A DNA stretch of 7,457 nucleotides from Sedimenticola sp. (GCA_030590525.1 JAUUYI010000096.1:1-7457), one strand, 5' to 3'. Counted from the stretch's first letter, positions 1-7,147 are shown. The notes: generated by a model not told the origin, from the letters alone. Program-made: numbers and translations.

Positions 1-53
1 ACCTGGACCTGAAAATAATGATATTTGACCTTTACACTGGCGTAAAAAAACGT

Positions 54-419
54 ATGAAGAGGGGACGGGTTATGCCGGCCGGTCCTGTCCTGGCGGTCGC
101 TTTGACCTTGCTGCTTACCGGTTGCGGGCCCCACCCCGGTTCCGGTGCCTGGCTGGCGGATCCGGAGCCTGTTGCCGGCTATCAGCGGTTGAAGGTGGAG
201 TTCGATGGCAGGGCCGAGTTTTTCAGGCCGGGTGAAGAGGGGGCGGCGCTGCGCTGTTTCTGGGCCGGTGACAGTGCCAACAGCATCCAGATGGACTGTA
301 TCTCCGCCGGAGACGATGCCAGCAAGTTTCTCTATGCTTTCAGAGTATTGGACGATGGACGGGCGGAATTGCTCATGGACGGTAAAGTACTCGGGCAATT
401 CCGCTCTTCAGAGCAGTAG
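54..419 (+). CDS. Small predicted lipoprotein of unknown function
   Basis: This encodes a 121-residue protein with a lipoprotein signal: a basic start (K2, R3, R5), a hydrophobic stretch at about residues 11-22 and a lipobox LLTGC with the lipidated cysteine at C24. The residue after the cysteine is Gly rather than Asp, so outer-membrane sorting is expected. The mature part (about 97 residues) is rich in short beta-like segments with DGRAE-type turns at about 51-55 and 101-105. It has two further cysteines, C68 and C82, that could form a disulfide. I do not recognise the family. The start is uncertain: ATG 18 adds a charged leader with no ribosome site. ATG 72 has a good AAGAGGGG site at 57-64 but loses every positive charge of the signal. 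I chose ATG 54 for its typical signal peptide. It lies 22 bp before the AEC permease gene and may be cotranscribed with it. Confidence 0.7.
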   Translation: MKRGRVMPAGPVLAVALTLLLTGCGPHPGSGAWLADPEPVAGYQRLKVEFDGRAEFFRPGEEGAALRCFWAGDSANSIQMDCISAGDDASKFLYAFRVLDDGRAELLMDGKVLGQFRSSEQ

Positions 420-441
420 CAGGGAGTAATACAGGGTACCC

Positions 442-1365
442 ATGGGCGCCATCATAGCGGCACTGCTGCCAGTCTTCCTGATCATACTGCTCGGCGCCGG
501 GATGCGCCGTTTGAGCATGTTCGATGAGCAGGTATGGCGGGGCATCGAAAATCTCTGCTATTACCTGTTGTTTCCGGTGCTACTCGTCAAGACCCTGGCC
601 ACTGCCGAGTTGGGTGCGTCCAATGTCCTGCTCTTCTCCGCTGCCCTGCTGTTTGCGATCTTTGCCATGGGTGGGGTGATGCTGGCGCTGCACCCATTGT
701 TGCGTCACTGGCTTGGAATCACACCTGCCGCCTTTACCAGTCTGTTTCAGGGGGCCACGCGCTGGCACGGCTTTATCGCCCTCTCCGTGGTGGGGTTGTT
801 GATGGGGGAGGAGGGGCTTGCTTATATGGCGATCACCATGGCGGTGATCATACCCCCCCTGAATATCATCAATATCTGGGTGCTGGTGGCCCATTCGGAG
901 CGTGACCGCAGCCTGCTGGATGTAGCGTTACAGTTGCTGCGCAATCCTTTTATCATCGCTTGTGCAGTAGGGGGAGGTCTCAATGTCAGCGGGCTCGGAT
1001 TGAGCGGGCCGGTGTACCGCCTGTTCGATATCCTGGGTGGGGGTGCGCTGGGACTGGGTCTGCTGGCGGTAGGGGCGGGTCTGCACTTTCGACTGGCCCT
1101 GGATCAGAAAGCGGTGGTTCTGTCCGGGGCCATGATACGACTGATCGGCATGCCGGCACTGATGTTTCTCGGCTGCTGGTTGTTCGGAGTGGAGGGTATA
1201 CCAAGAACCGTCGCGGTACTTGCCGGCGCAGTGCCGACCGCTGCCTCTGCCTTTGTGCTGGCCCGACAGATGGGTGGCGATGCGCCCCTCATGGCGAATC
1301 TGATCACAGTTCAGGTACTGGCTGCCACCGTGACACTTCCGGTGATGATCTGGCTCGCGGGTTAG
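442..1365 (+). CDS. AEC family (auxin efflux carrier-like) transporter
   Basis: This is a 307-residue inner-membrane permease of the AEC family (the PF03547 type), whose bacterial members move malonate or other small organic acids, or are uncharacterised. About ten hydrophobic segments are visible, roughly at 5-20, 37-55, 62-85, 98-120, 124-150, 165-182, 195-215, 225-248, 255-275 and 283-305. Family-like signatures are the FQGATRWHGF stretch at about 102-111, the proline-rich break PPLNIIN at about 138-144, and the C-terminal GAVPTAASAFVLARQMGGD (262-280). The length matches the usual 300-320 residues. The ATG at 442 follows an ACAGGG site (431-436) with a 5-nt spacer. The substrate cannot be read from sequence. 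No clear intrinsic terminator follows the stop codon. A functional link to the downstream ABC importer is not evident. Confidence 0.88.
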   Translation: MGAIIAALLPVFLIILLGAGMRRLSMFDEQVWRGIENLCYYLLFPVLLVKTLATAELGASNVLLFSAALLFAIFAMGGVMLALHPLLRHWLGITPAAFTSLFQGATRWHGFIALSVVGLLMGEEGLAYMAITMAVIIPPLNIINIWVLVAHSERDRSLLDVALQLLRNPFIIACAVGGGLNVSGLGLSGPVYRLFDILGGGALGLGLLAVGAGLHFRLALDQKAVVLSGAMIRLIGMPALMFLGCWLFGVEGIPRTVAVLAGAVPTAASAFVLARQMGGDAPLMANLITVQVLAATVTLPVMIWLAG

Positions 1366-1407
1366 GGCCGACCTCTCGACGGGATTAACCGGGTGCGCTG
1401 GTGGTGG

Positions 1408-1444
1408 TGTTACCCAACGAAACCCACTGTTACCTATGGTAACA
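1408..1444. promoter_or_regulatory. Operator-like palindrome with an extra half-site
   Basis: TGTTACC-TAT-GGTAACA at 1428-1444 is a perfect inverted repeat with 7-bp arms and a 3-bp centre. A third copy of the arm, TGTTACC, lies at 1408-1414, exactly 20 bp (about two helical turns) upstream of the first arm. It is about 90-105 bp upstream of the start site predicted from the sigma-54 match, where an enhancer-binding protein would be expected to bind. It does not match the NtrC or NorR consensus sequences I know. The stem is too short and lacks a directly adjoining T-run, so it is unlikely to be a terminator for the AEC gene. Confidence 0.5.
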
Positions 1445-1505
1445 ATAGGAATCTTTTTAATAAGGTATTAAAGTGTACCTGAATGATTTCTATAGATATT
1501 ATTTT

Positions 1506-1521
1506 CGGCATTAATATTGCT
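1506..1521 (+). promoter_or_regulatory. Predicted sigma-54 (-24/-12) promoter
   Basis: The sequence cGGCAttaataTTGCT carries GG (1507-1508) and GC (1519-1520) at the exact 12-nt offset of the sigma-54 consensus TGGCACRNNNNTTGCW. It matches GGCA, TTGC and the final W, and misses the first T, the C and the R. Transcription would start near 1532, giving a leader of about 260 nt for the ABC operon. An AT-rich stretch (about 1445-1520) and a palindrome upstream fit the usual layout of enhancer site, bendable DNA and promoter. A TATGAT at 1525-1530 could serve as a sigma-70 -10 box, but I see no convincing -35 box 17 bp upstream. Confidence 0.5.
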
Positions 1522-1531
1522 TACTATGATT

Positions 1532-1792
1532 TTGTTCGTTGAAGGTCGCTCTGAGTGGTTTGGCAGCGGCACCTGGAAAGGTCGAATTTTCAAATCTATT
1601 CTGCGACTGGTCTGTGACAATCATTGAACACTGGAGAGGCAACAGGTCAGGTGATCATGGCCAAATCGGCTATTCGCAGGATGATTGTAGTCGGGGACTC
1701 TTTCGGAGTATTCTTCCCGCCATACCAGGACGGTTGCATACGAACCAGAATTTAAACGAGAAAAGGGCCAAAGCCCTGGATAAGGAGAGATT
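1532..1792 (+). other. Long 5' leader of the ABC operon, no gene seen
   Basis: This stretch between the predicted start of transcription and the binding-protein gene has no convincing reading frame. A TTG-started frame from 1539 lacks a ribosome site and runs into the downstream gene. Short hairpins are visible: ACTC/GAGT at 1697-1709, with a possible outer CGGG/CCCG pair (1692-1695 with 1716-1719), and AGGGC-CAAA-GCCCT at 1764-1777 just before the Shine-Dalgarno AAGGAG (1782-1787). I do not recognise a known riboswitch. Translational control by the last hairpin is possible but unproven. Confidence 0.4.
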
Positions 1793-3142
1793 ATGTCAGA
1801 CAAAAAAGTGAGTGAACTGTCCCGCCGCGGTTTTATCAAAGTCGGTGCCGGCGCTCTGGCAGCAGCCAGTATGCCGATGTTTTTCATCAAAGACGCCTGG
1901 GTCGCCAAGGATTTTCGCAATAATCCCAAGGGTGCGGCAAGTGTAAAATTCGGCTTCAATGTCCCTCAGACCGGCGCCTATGCCGACGAGGGTGCCGATG
2001 AACTGCGGGCGTACAAGCTCGCAGTCAAGCATATCAACGGCGACGGCGACGGCGGCATGATGAACACCATGAAGCCTCTCAGCCTCAAGGGCAACGGTAT
2101 CCTCGGCAAGAAGCTCGAGTATGTGACCGGCGACACCCAGACCAAGTCCGATGCGGCCCGTGGGTCCGCCAAGCGCATGATTGAGAAGGACGGCGTGCTC
2201 ATGGTCACTGGCGGCTCCTCCTCCGGTGTGGCCATCGCGGTGCAGGGGCTCTGTCAGGAGATGGGCATCATCTTCATGGCCGGCCTGACTCACTCCAACG
2301 ACACCACCGGCAAGGACAAGCGCCGCTATGGTTTCCGGCATTTCTTCAATGCCTATATGTCCGGTGCGGCACTGGGTCCGGTGCTGAAGAAAGAGATGGG
2401 CACCAATCGCAAAGCCTACCATCTGACTGCTGATTACACCTGGGGCTGGACCCAGGAAGAGTCGATCAAGAACACCACCGAGGCTCTGGGCTGGACGACG
2501 GTCGAGACGGTACGTACCCCGGTGGGTGCCGGCGACTTCTCCCAGTACATCACCCCGGTGCTGAACTCCGGTGCCGACGTGTTGATCCTCAACCACTACG
2601 GCAAGGATATGATCAACTCCCTGACCCAGGCGATCCAGTTTGGCCTCAAGGACAAGATGGTCGATGGCATACAGTTCGAGATCGTGGTGCCGCTCTTCTC
2701 CCGTCTCATGGCTCAGGGCGCCGGCGATGCCATCAAGGGCATCCTTGGCACCACCAACTGGAACTGGTCGCTGCAGGACGAGGGATCCAAGGCCTTCGTC
2801 AAGTCCTTCGGTCAGGAGTATGGCTTCCCGCCCTCGATGGCAGCCCATACCTGCTATGTGCAGGCGCTGCTGTATGCCGATGCCTGTGAGCGCGCCGGGT
2901 CCTTCTACCCGCCAGAGGTGATCAAGCAACTGGAAGACTACGACTTCGATGGCATGGGCAATGGCCCGACGCTCTATCGGGGTGCGGATCACCAGTGCTT
3001 CAAGGATGTTCTGGTGGTGCGTGGTAACGCAAACCCCAGCTCTCAGTTCGATCTTCTCAAGGTGGAACAGGTCGTGCCAAGTGCTCAGGTCACGTACGAT
3101 CCCAAGATATTTGGCGGTGAGCTTGGCCCCTACGAGGTCTAA
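1793..3142 (+). CDS. Tat-exported ABC transporter substrate-binding protein (LivK type)
   Basis: This is a 449-residue type I periplasmic binding protein of the branched-chain amino acid/amide (HAAT) class. It should bind the solute and hand it to the membrane permeases. The N-terminus has a twin-arginine motif SRRGFIK (10-16) and a hydrophobic, alanine-rich stretch (about 17-33). This points to export by Tat and folding before export; the cleavage site is unclear (perhaps near 35-39). The mature domain opens with VKFGFNVPQTGAYADEGA (51-68), the usual ligand-lobe start. It continues with TGGSSSGVAIAV (139-150), the DYTWGWTQEES hinge-side stretch (214-224) and ADVLILNHYGKD (261-272). The start is fixed by AAGGAG (1782-1787), 5 nt before ATG. 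It is the first gene of the importer operon, behind a sigma-54-like promoter. Family members I can recall have no proven ligand, so amino acid, amide and other small solutes all remain possible. Confidence 0.9.
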   Translation: MSDKKVSELSRRGFIKVGAGALAAASMPMFFIKDAWVAKDFRNNPKGAASVKFGFNVPQTGAYADEGADELRAYKLAVKHINGDGDGGMMNTMKPLSLKGNGILGKKLEYVTGDTQTKSDAARGSAKRMIEKDGVLMVTGGSSSGVAIAVQGLCQEMGIIFMAGLTHSNDTTGKDKRRYGFRHFFNAYMSGAALGPVLKKEMGTNRKAYHLTADYTWGWTQEESIKNTTEALGWTTVETVRTPVGAGDFSQYITPVLNSGADVLILNHYGKDMINSLTQAIQFGLKDKMVDGIQFEIVVPLFSRLMAQGAGDAIKGILGTTNWNWSLQDEGSKAFVKSFGQEYGFPPSMAAHTCYVQALLYADACERAGSFYPPEVIKQLEDYDFDGMGNGPTLYRGADHQCFKDVLVVRGNANPSSQFDLLKVEQVVPSAQVTYDPKIFGGELGPYEV

Positions 3143-3183
3143 CCGGGCCTGATACCTGTATCCCCGGATTCAGGTTGAACATA

Positions 3184-3216
3184 CTGCCGGTCACCCCCTT
3201 ATGGGGTGACCGGCAG
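3184..3216 (+). promoter_or_regulatory. Perfect 14-bp intergenic hairpin
   Basis: CTGCCGGTCACCCC (3184-3197) pairs perfectly with GGGGTGACCGGCAG (3203-3216) around the 5-nt loop CTTAT. It lies 42 nt after the binding-protein stop and 40 nt before the chosen permease start. No T-run follows, so it is not a standard intrinsic terminator. The likely role is to protect the 3' end of the binding-protein message or to reduce read-through. That would yield more binding protein than permease, as is common in ABC operons. Confidence 0.75.
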
Positions 3217-3256
3217 CTGTCTGTCTCCACACTCATATTACGGGTCATCGGCAGTA

Positions 3257-4273
3257 ATGGACGCAATTTTTATACAGATCCTCAACGGGCTCGACAAGGG
3301 CGGTGCCTATGCGCTCATCGCCCTTGGTCTGACCCTCGTATTTGGAACCCTGGGTGTTGTGAACTTCGCCCATGGTGCACTCTTCATGCTCGGTGCATTC
3401 TGCGCGGTAACCACACAAAAGTTACTGACCATCTCCAAGCATGTACAAGACACCAGCATCACCTTTTTCGATGCCTATAAGGATCAGCCCTATCTGGAGA
3501 TCTGGTGGGGCGATTTCGGCAGGACGATCATCGACTGGTCGGTCCCTCTCTCGATACTTTTGACCATACCGGCCATGCTCTTGATCGGGCTCTCCATGGA
3601 ACGCGGGCTGATCCGGCACTTCTACAAGCGGAGCCACGCGGAGCAGATCCTCATGACCTTTGGTCTGGCGATCGTGCTGCAGGAGATTATCCGATCGATC
3701 TTCGGTGCCAACCCGATCCCCACCCCCGCACCGGATATCATTGCAGGGAGTGCCCCCATCGGTGCGCTGTTCGGTCTGGATGAGGCGCTGGTCTACCCCT
3801 GGTGGCGGTTGATCTACCTGTTGTTTTCCATCATCACTGTATCGGGTGTCTTCGCTTTTCTCCAACTGACCACTTTTGGCATGGTGGTCCGGGCCGGCAT
3901 GCACGACCGGGAGACCGTTGGCCTGCTGGGCATCAACGTGGAACGACGTTTCACCGTCGTGTTCGGGCTTGCCGCGGTCGTGACAGGATTGGCCGGCGCC
4001 ATGTACGCGCCGATCCTCTCTCCCGATTACCACATGGGTATGGACTTTCTGGTGCTCTCTTTCATCGTGGTGGTCGTAGGCGGTATGGGATCACTGAGAG
4101 GTGCTGTCGCCGCTGGTTTTCTGTTGGGCCTTCTGCAGTCATTTGCATCCATGAATGAAGTAAAGACCATCATCCCCGGGATCGACCAGATCATCATCTA
4201 CCTGGTTGCCGTGGTGATCATCCTGGTCAGGCCGCGTGGCCTGATGGGGCGCAAGGGTGTGATGGAGGATTGA
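3257..4273 (+). CDS. Branched-chain amino acid-type ABC permease (LivH type)
   Basis: This is a 338-residue integral membrane permease, one half of the channel of the importer. It begins with an [17 protein letters not shown] helix (8-24) followed by [20 protein letters not shown] (24-43), a hallmark of LivH-type proteins. The cytoplasmic coupling region is [18 protein letters not shown] (211-228) and the C-terminal half carries [17 protein letters not shown] (271-287). A stretch at about 52-95 looks longer than in classical LivH of about 300 residues. I chose ATG 3257 because the protein then begins at the conserved first helix. A GTG at 3206 would add 17 residues unlike the family and lies inside the hairpin. 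The chosen start has only a weak ribosome site, which may add to lower expression than the binding protein. The stop is 1 nt from the next start. Confidence 0.9.
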   Translation: MDAIFIQILNGLDKGGAYALIALGLTLVFGTLGVVNFAHGALFMLGAFCAVTTQKLLTISKHVQDTSITFFDAYKDQPYLEIWWGDFGRTIIDWSVPLSILLTIPAMLLIGLSMERGLIRHFYKRSHAEQILMTFGLAIVLQEIIRSIFGANPIPTPAPDIIAGSAPIGALFGLDEALVYPWWRLIYLLFSIITVSGVFAFLQLTTFGMVVRAGMHDRETVGLLGINVERRFTVVFGLAAVVTGLAGAMYAPILSPDYHMGMDFLVLSFIVVVVGGMGSLRGAVAAGFLLGLLQSFASMNEVKTIIPGIDQIIIYLVAVVIILVRPRGLMGRKGVMED

Positions 4274-4274
4274 T

Positions 4275-5417
4275 ATGAGCAAGACACTTTTACGTAACGA
4301 CTGGGTCGTCATGGCCCTGTTTACAGCCGCGGTCCTCAGCATGCCTCTCTGGCTGGCACCCATCGGCGCAGGCTATCCGGATCTGCTGCAGAAGTTCGCC
4401 ATCTTCGGACTGTTCGCGATCGGTTACAATATTCTTTTTGGTCTCACCGGCTACCTCTCCTTTGGTCACGCCGTGTTCCTCGGGGTTGGCTCCTATACCG
4501 CCGTCTGGTCATTCAAACTGTTGACCATGAACGTCCTGCCTGCGGTGCTGTTCAGTGTTTTGATGGGCGGGCTGTTTGCAGTGATCATCGGCTATCTCAG
4601 CCTCCGCCGGTCGGGGATCTACTTCTCGATCCTGACCCTGGCCTTTGCCCAGATGTCCTACAATATGGCCTATTCGGTGCTGACGCCGATCACCAACGGT
4701 GAGACCGGTCTGCAACTGGCCAAGAGCGACCCGCGGGTCATCGATGCCCTGTTCATCGAAGCGGGTGAGGGGCTTCCCTCGACCGATCTGTTTGGGATGC
4801 AGATGAGTGGATATCCCGGCTTCTATTTCTGTGCCGTGCTGCTGATCATCGGGTTCTTCATCTCTTTGCGGATCTTTCGCTCACCCTTCGGGCTGAAACT
4901 GCTGGCGATCAAGTCCAACCAGACCCGCATGCTCTACACCGGCTTCAATACCCGGCCCTATCTGCTGACCGCCTTCGTTATCTCCGGCATGTACGCAGGC
5001 CTGGCCGGGGCGCTGATGGCCGTGACCGACCCGCTGGCAGGCGCCGAGCGCATGCAATGGACCGCCTCGGGCGAGGTGGTGCTGATGACCATTCTCGGCG
5101 GTGTCGGCACCCTGATCGGTCCACTGCTTGGTGTGGGTGTCATCAAATATTTCGAAAATATCTTCTCTGCGCTCAATGTGGACACCCTGCATCAGATATT
5201 CTCTTTTCTCCCGGACTGGCTGGAGAACGTCGTTGTATGGATCAGCAGTCATTTCGTTGGGGAGGGGTGGCACCTGACCCTTGGTTTGCTGTTCATGGTG
5301 ATCGTCATTTTCCTCCCGGGCGGACTCATGGAAGGGTTCCAGCGGATTGGATCAGCCCTCCGCAATCTTTTCAAACGGTCGGAAGCAGTGGCCGCTCAGC
5401 CGTCAGAGAAGGAGTGA
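4275..5417 (+). CDS. Branched-chain amino acid-type ABC permease (LivM type)
   Basis: This is a 380-residue membrane protein, the second half of the channel. LivM-type signatures are [20 protein letters not shown] (51-70), the coupling region [20 protein letters not shown] (211-230) followed by [15 protein letters not shown] (233-247), and the [14 protein letters not shown] element (273-286). A loop at about 140-178 and a segment at about 292-335 lie between the hydrophobic segments. The tail (about 364-380) is charged and probably cytoplasmic. The start follows a TGGAGGA ribosome site (4263-4269) that lies inside the end of the preceding gene. The two genes are separated by a single base, so translational coupling is expected. 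The next gene begins 4 nt after this stop. The length is within the usual LivM range of about 320-425. Confidence 0.9.
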   Translation: MSKTLLRNDWVVMALFTAAVLSMPLWLAPIGAGYPDLLQKFAIFGLFAIGYNILFGLTGYLSFGHAVFLGVGSYTAVWSFKLLTMNVLPAVLFSVLMGGLFAVIIGYLSLRRSGIYFSILTLAFAQMSYNMAYSVLTPITNGETGLQLAKSDPRVIDALFIEAGEGLPSTDLFGMQMSGYPGFYFCAVLLIIGFFISLRIFRSPFGLKLLAIKSNQTRMLYTGFNTRPYLLTAFVISGMYAGLAGALMAVTDPLAGAERMQWTASGEVVLMTILGGVGTLIGPLLGVGVIKYFENIFSALNVDTLHQIFSFLPDWLENVVVWISSHFVGEGWHLTLGLLFMVIVIFLPGGLMEGFQRIGSALRNLFKRSEAVAAQPSEKE

Positions 5418-5421
5418 TCCC

Positions 5422-6183
5422 ATGGGCAACATCGTTCTGAGTATCAAAAACGTAGACAAAACCTTTGGTGGCCTTCACGCCCTCGGCGACATCAACCTGG
5501 ATATCGAAGAGGGTAAGATCCACGCCATCATCGGTCCCAACGGGGCCGGAAAATCCACCCTGCTGAATGTCTGTATCGGCCGGCTGGCACCCGACAGAGG
5601 CACCGTCGAGTTCGAGGGAAAGAACATGATCGGCATGGAGCCCTATGAGATCAATCATGCCGGTATGGTAAGGGTATTCCAGACGCCGGAGATATTTCCC
5701 GATCTCTCGATTTTGCAGAATGTGATGATACCCGCCCTTGCCAAACGCGATGGCGTCTTCAATTTCGATGCGTTTAAGAGCATGGCCTCCAATGCGGATA
5801 TAGAAGAACAGTCCACGCGCATACTGGAAGAGCTTGGGCTGAAGTCCCAGACCCACGATCATGCAGGCAGCATGTCACGGGGGGACAAGCGCCGTCTGGA
5901 ACTGTCCATGGGGCTGGTACAGCATCCGCGCCTGCTGCTGCTGGATGAGCCCACTGCCGGCATGTCCCGTCACGATACCAACCGCACCATTGATCTGCTC
6001 AAGCAGATCAAGGAGCGGGGTATGACCAAGATCATCATCGAACACGATATGCATGTGGTGTTCAGCCTGGCGGACCGCATCAGCGTGCTCGCCCAGGGGC
6101 GTATTATCGCCCAGGGCACACCGGATGAGATTCGGGGCAACCCCAGGGTACAGGAGGCCTATCTGGGCGGAGCAGAGCTATGA
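5422..6183 (+). CDS. ABC transporter ATP-binding protein (LivG type)
   Basis: This is a 253-residue cytoplasmic ATPase that powers the importer together with its LivF-type partner. Walker A is GPNGAGKST (38-46), the Q-loop glutamine is Q87 in VFQTPEIF, Walker B is LLLLDEP (171-177) with catalytic Glu E176, and the H-loop is H208 in IIIEHD. The ABC signature is MSRGD (151-155) in place of LSGGQ. The Ser and the second Gly are kept and the first Gly is Arg. Signature drift is common among LivG-type proteins, so activity is still expected. The C-terminal QEAYLGG (244-250) is typical of LivG. I chose ATG 5422 because it follows AAGGAG (5409-5414) with a 7-nt spacer and begins at the normal first strand. 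An upstream in-frame ATG at 5347 lies deep in livM and would add 25 unrelated residues. Confidence 0.92.
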   Translation: MGNIVLSIKNVDKTFGGLHALGDINLDIEEGKIHAIIGPNGAGKSTLLNVCIGRLAPDRGTVEFEGKNMIGMEPYEINHAGMVRVFQTPEIFPDLSILQNVMIPALAKRDGVFNFDAFKSMASNADIEEQSTRILEELGLKSQTHDHAGSMSRGDKRRLELSMGLVQHPRLLLLDEPTAGMSRHDTNRTIDLLKQIKERGMTKIIIEHDMHVVFSLADRISVLAQGRIIAQGTPDEIRGNPRVQEAYLGGAEL

Positions 6184-6941
6184 GAAGAAACACGCGACCA
6201 CATGCCGTATCCCCGGTCACCCGGACCGGCTCTGACCCGGCATTCTTCTCCTGCTGGGATATTCACTCCTATTACGGTGAGAGTTATATCGTCCAGGGCG
6301 TCAGTTTCGATATCCGTGAGGGTGAGGTGGTGGCCCTGCTGGGACGAAACGGGGCGGGCAAGACATCCACGCTGCGCTCCATTGCCCGGGTGGACTCGCC
6401 CCAGGTGACCCATGGTGAGATATGGCTGGATCACCAGCCCCTGCATCTGATGAAATCCTACCAGGCGGCGCAGCTGGGCGTGGCGCTGGTCCCCGAGGAC
6501 CGCCGCATCATCGCCGGGATGACCGTGGAGGAGAACCTGATTCTGGCCCAGATCGCGCCACCCATCGGCTGGACCATAGAGCGTATTTACGAGCACTTCC
6601 CGCGTCTGGCAGAGCGTCGGATACAGGAGGCCACCACCCTTTCCGGAGGTGAGCAGCAGATGCTGGCAGTGGCCCGCGCCCTTGCGCGGGACATCAAACT
6701 GCTGCTGCTGGATGAGCCGTATGAGGGGCTGGCGCCGGTCATCGTCCATGAGATCGAGCGCATCGTCGACAGCATCAAGAAACTGGGTATCACGACCATT
6801 ATCGTCGAGCAGAATGCAGTGGCGGCGCTGCGTCTCGCGGACCGGGCCATCATTCTCGACATGGGGCAGGTGGTCTTCGACGGGCTGGCCCAGGAGGTGC
6901 TGGACAATGCCGATCTTCGGCAGCAGTATCTGGCAATCTGA
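6180..6941 (+). CDS. ABC transporter ATP-binding protein (LivF type)
   Basis: This is a 253-residue cytoplasmic ATPase, the second engine of the importer. Walker A is GRNGAGKTS (55-63), the Q-loop region is LVPEDRRI (103-110) with Glu, the signature is LSGGEQQ (154-160), Walker B is LLLLDEP (174-180) with E179, and the switch position is VEQN (209-212) with Gln instead of His. The last two substitutions are usual in LivF. The start ATG overlaps the livG-type stop (ATGA), and GGAG (6169-6172) precedes it by 7 nt. There is no other in-frame ATG, GTG or TTG before the conserved core. The first 24 residues (MRRNTRPHAV...) are basic and unlike the short LivF start, making it about 15-20 residues longer than usual. 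Its stop codon merges with the first heptamer of the downstream repeat array, and its last three sense codons are duplicated downstream. Confidence 0.92.
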   Translation: MRRNTRPHAVSPVTRTGSDPAFFSCWDIHSYYGESYIVQGVSFDIREGEVVALLGRNGAGKTSTLRSIARVDSPQVTHGEIWLDHQPLHLMKSYQAAQLGVALVPEDRRIIAGMTVEENLILAQIAPPIGWTIERIYEHFPRLAERRIQEATTLSGGEQQMLAVARALARDIKLLLLDEPYEGLAPVIVHEIERIVDSIKKLGITTIIVEQNAVAALRLADRAIILDMGQVVFDGLAQEVLDNADLRQQYLAI

Positions 6942-7036
6942 AGGACCAAGGACCAAGGACCAAGGACCAAGGACCAAGGACCAAGGACCAAGGACCAAGG
7001 ACCAAGGGCCAAGGGCCAAGGACCAAGGACCAAGGA
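6941..7036 (+). repeat. Heptamer tandem array AAGGACC, 13 full units
   Basis: Nine AAGGACC units (6941-7003) are followed by two AAGGGCC variants (7004-7017), two more AAGGACC units (7018-7031) and a partial AAGGA (7032-7036). The first base of the array is the last base of the livF-type stop codon. Frames through it give the artefactual periodic peptide LGPWSLV on the minus strand and KDQGPRT on the plus strand. Low divergence suggests recent slippage expansion. It is noncoding. Confidence 0.95.
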
Positions 7037-7113
7037 GTAGGTCGGGCATGCTGTTTATGCCCGACGTTAGAGCGCCAGAAAAATGTCGGGCACAAAAACC
7101 GTGCCCGACCTAC
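7037..7113. repeat. BIME-like unit A: two inverted REP elements
   Basis: This 77-bp unit has 12-bp terminal inverted repeats, GTAGGTCGGGCA and TGCCCGACCTAC. It contains two hairpins, each with a 9-bp perfect stem and a 7-nt loop: GTCGGGCAT/ATGCCCGAC (7041-7065) and GTCGGGCAC/GTGCCCGAC (7085-7109). Each hairpin carries GTAG at its foot, reading outward-in from its own end. That is the tetranucleotide arrangement of REP sequences recognised by RAYT/TnpA-REP transposases in enterobacteria. The linker is 19 nt. No transposase gene is present in the window. On the minus strand the second stem is followed by ATTTTT, so it may stop leftward transcripts. Confidence 0.85.
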
Positions 7114-7128
7114 ATGGCTGGCAATCTG

Positions 7129-7147
7129 AAGGACCAAGGACCAAGGA
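7129..7147 (+). repeat. Short heptamer array, 2 full units plus a partial
   Basis: Two AAGGACC units and a partial AAGGA (7143-7147) lie between the duplicated livF tail and BIME unit B. They match the last two units and the partial unit of the long array. This is the contracted, or pre-expansion, version of the first copy. Confidence 0.9.

Noticed and set aside
31..46. TTTAC-N6-GTAAA inverted repeat near the left edge as an operator
   Set aside because: The 5-bp AT-rich arms are likely by chance, and the upstream context is cut off by the window edge.
1429..1460. GTTACC/GGTAAC stem followed by CTTTTT as a terminator for the AEC gene
   Set aside because: The stem has only 6-7 bp with modest GC and the T-run begins about ten bases after it. 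An operator reading fits better.
1640..1700. GGAGAGGCAAC in the leader as part of a glycine riboswitch
   Set aside because: The rest of the conserved core and the tandem layout are absent.
1539..1811. A 90-residue plus-strand frame in the leader
   Set aside because: It has a TTG start without a ribosome site and overlaps the binding-protein start. Its composition is not protein-like.
1796..2992. A 398-residue minus-strand frame opposite the binding-protein gene
   Set aside because: Long antisense frames are expected in GC-rich genes. The protein is His-rich and unlike any family, while the plus strand has a full, motif-bearing gene.
6159..7049. A 296-residue minus-strand frame opposite the livF-type gene, beginning with repeats of LGPWSLV
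   Set aside because: The repeats are a translation of the heptamer array and the rest is antisense to a clear ABC ATPase. It has no ribosome site and no family resemblance.
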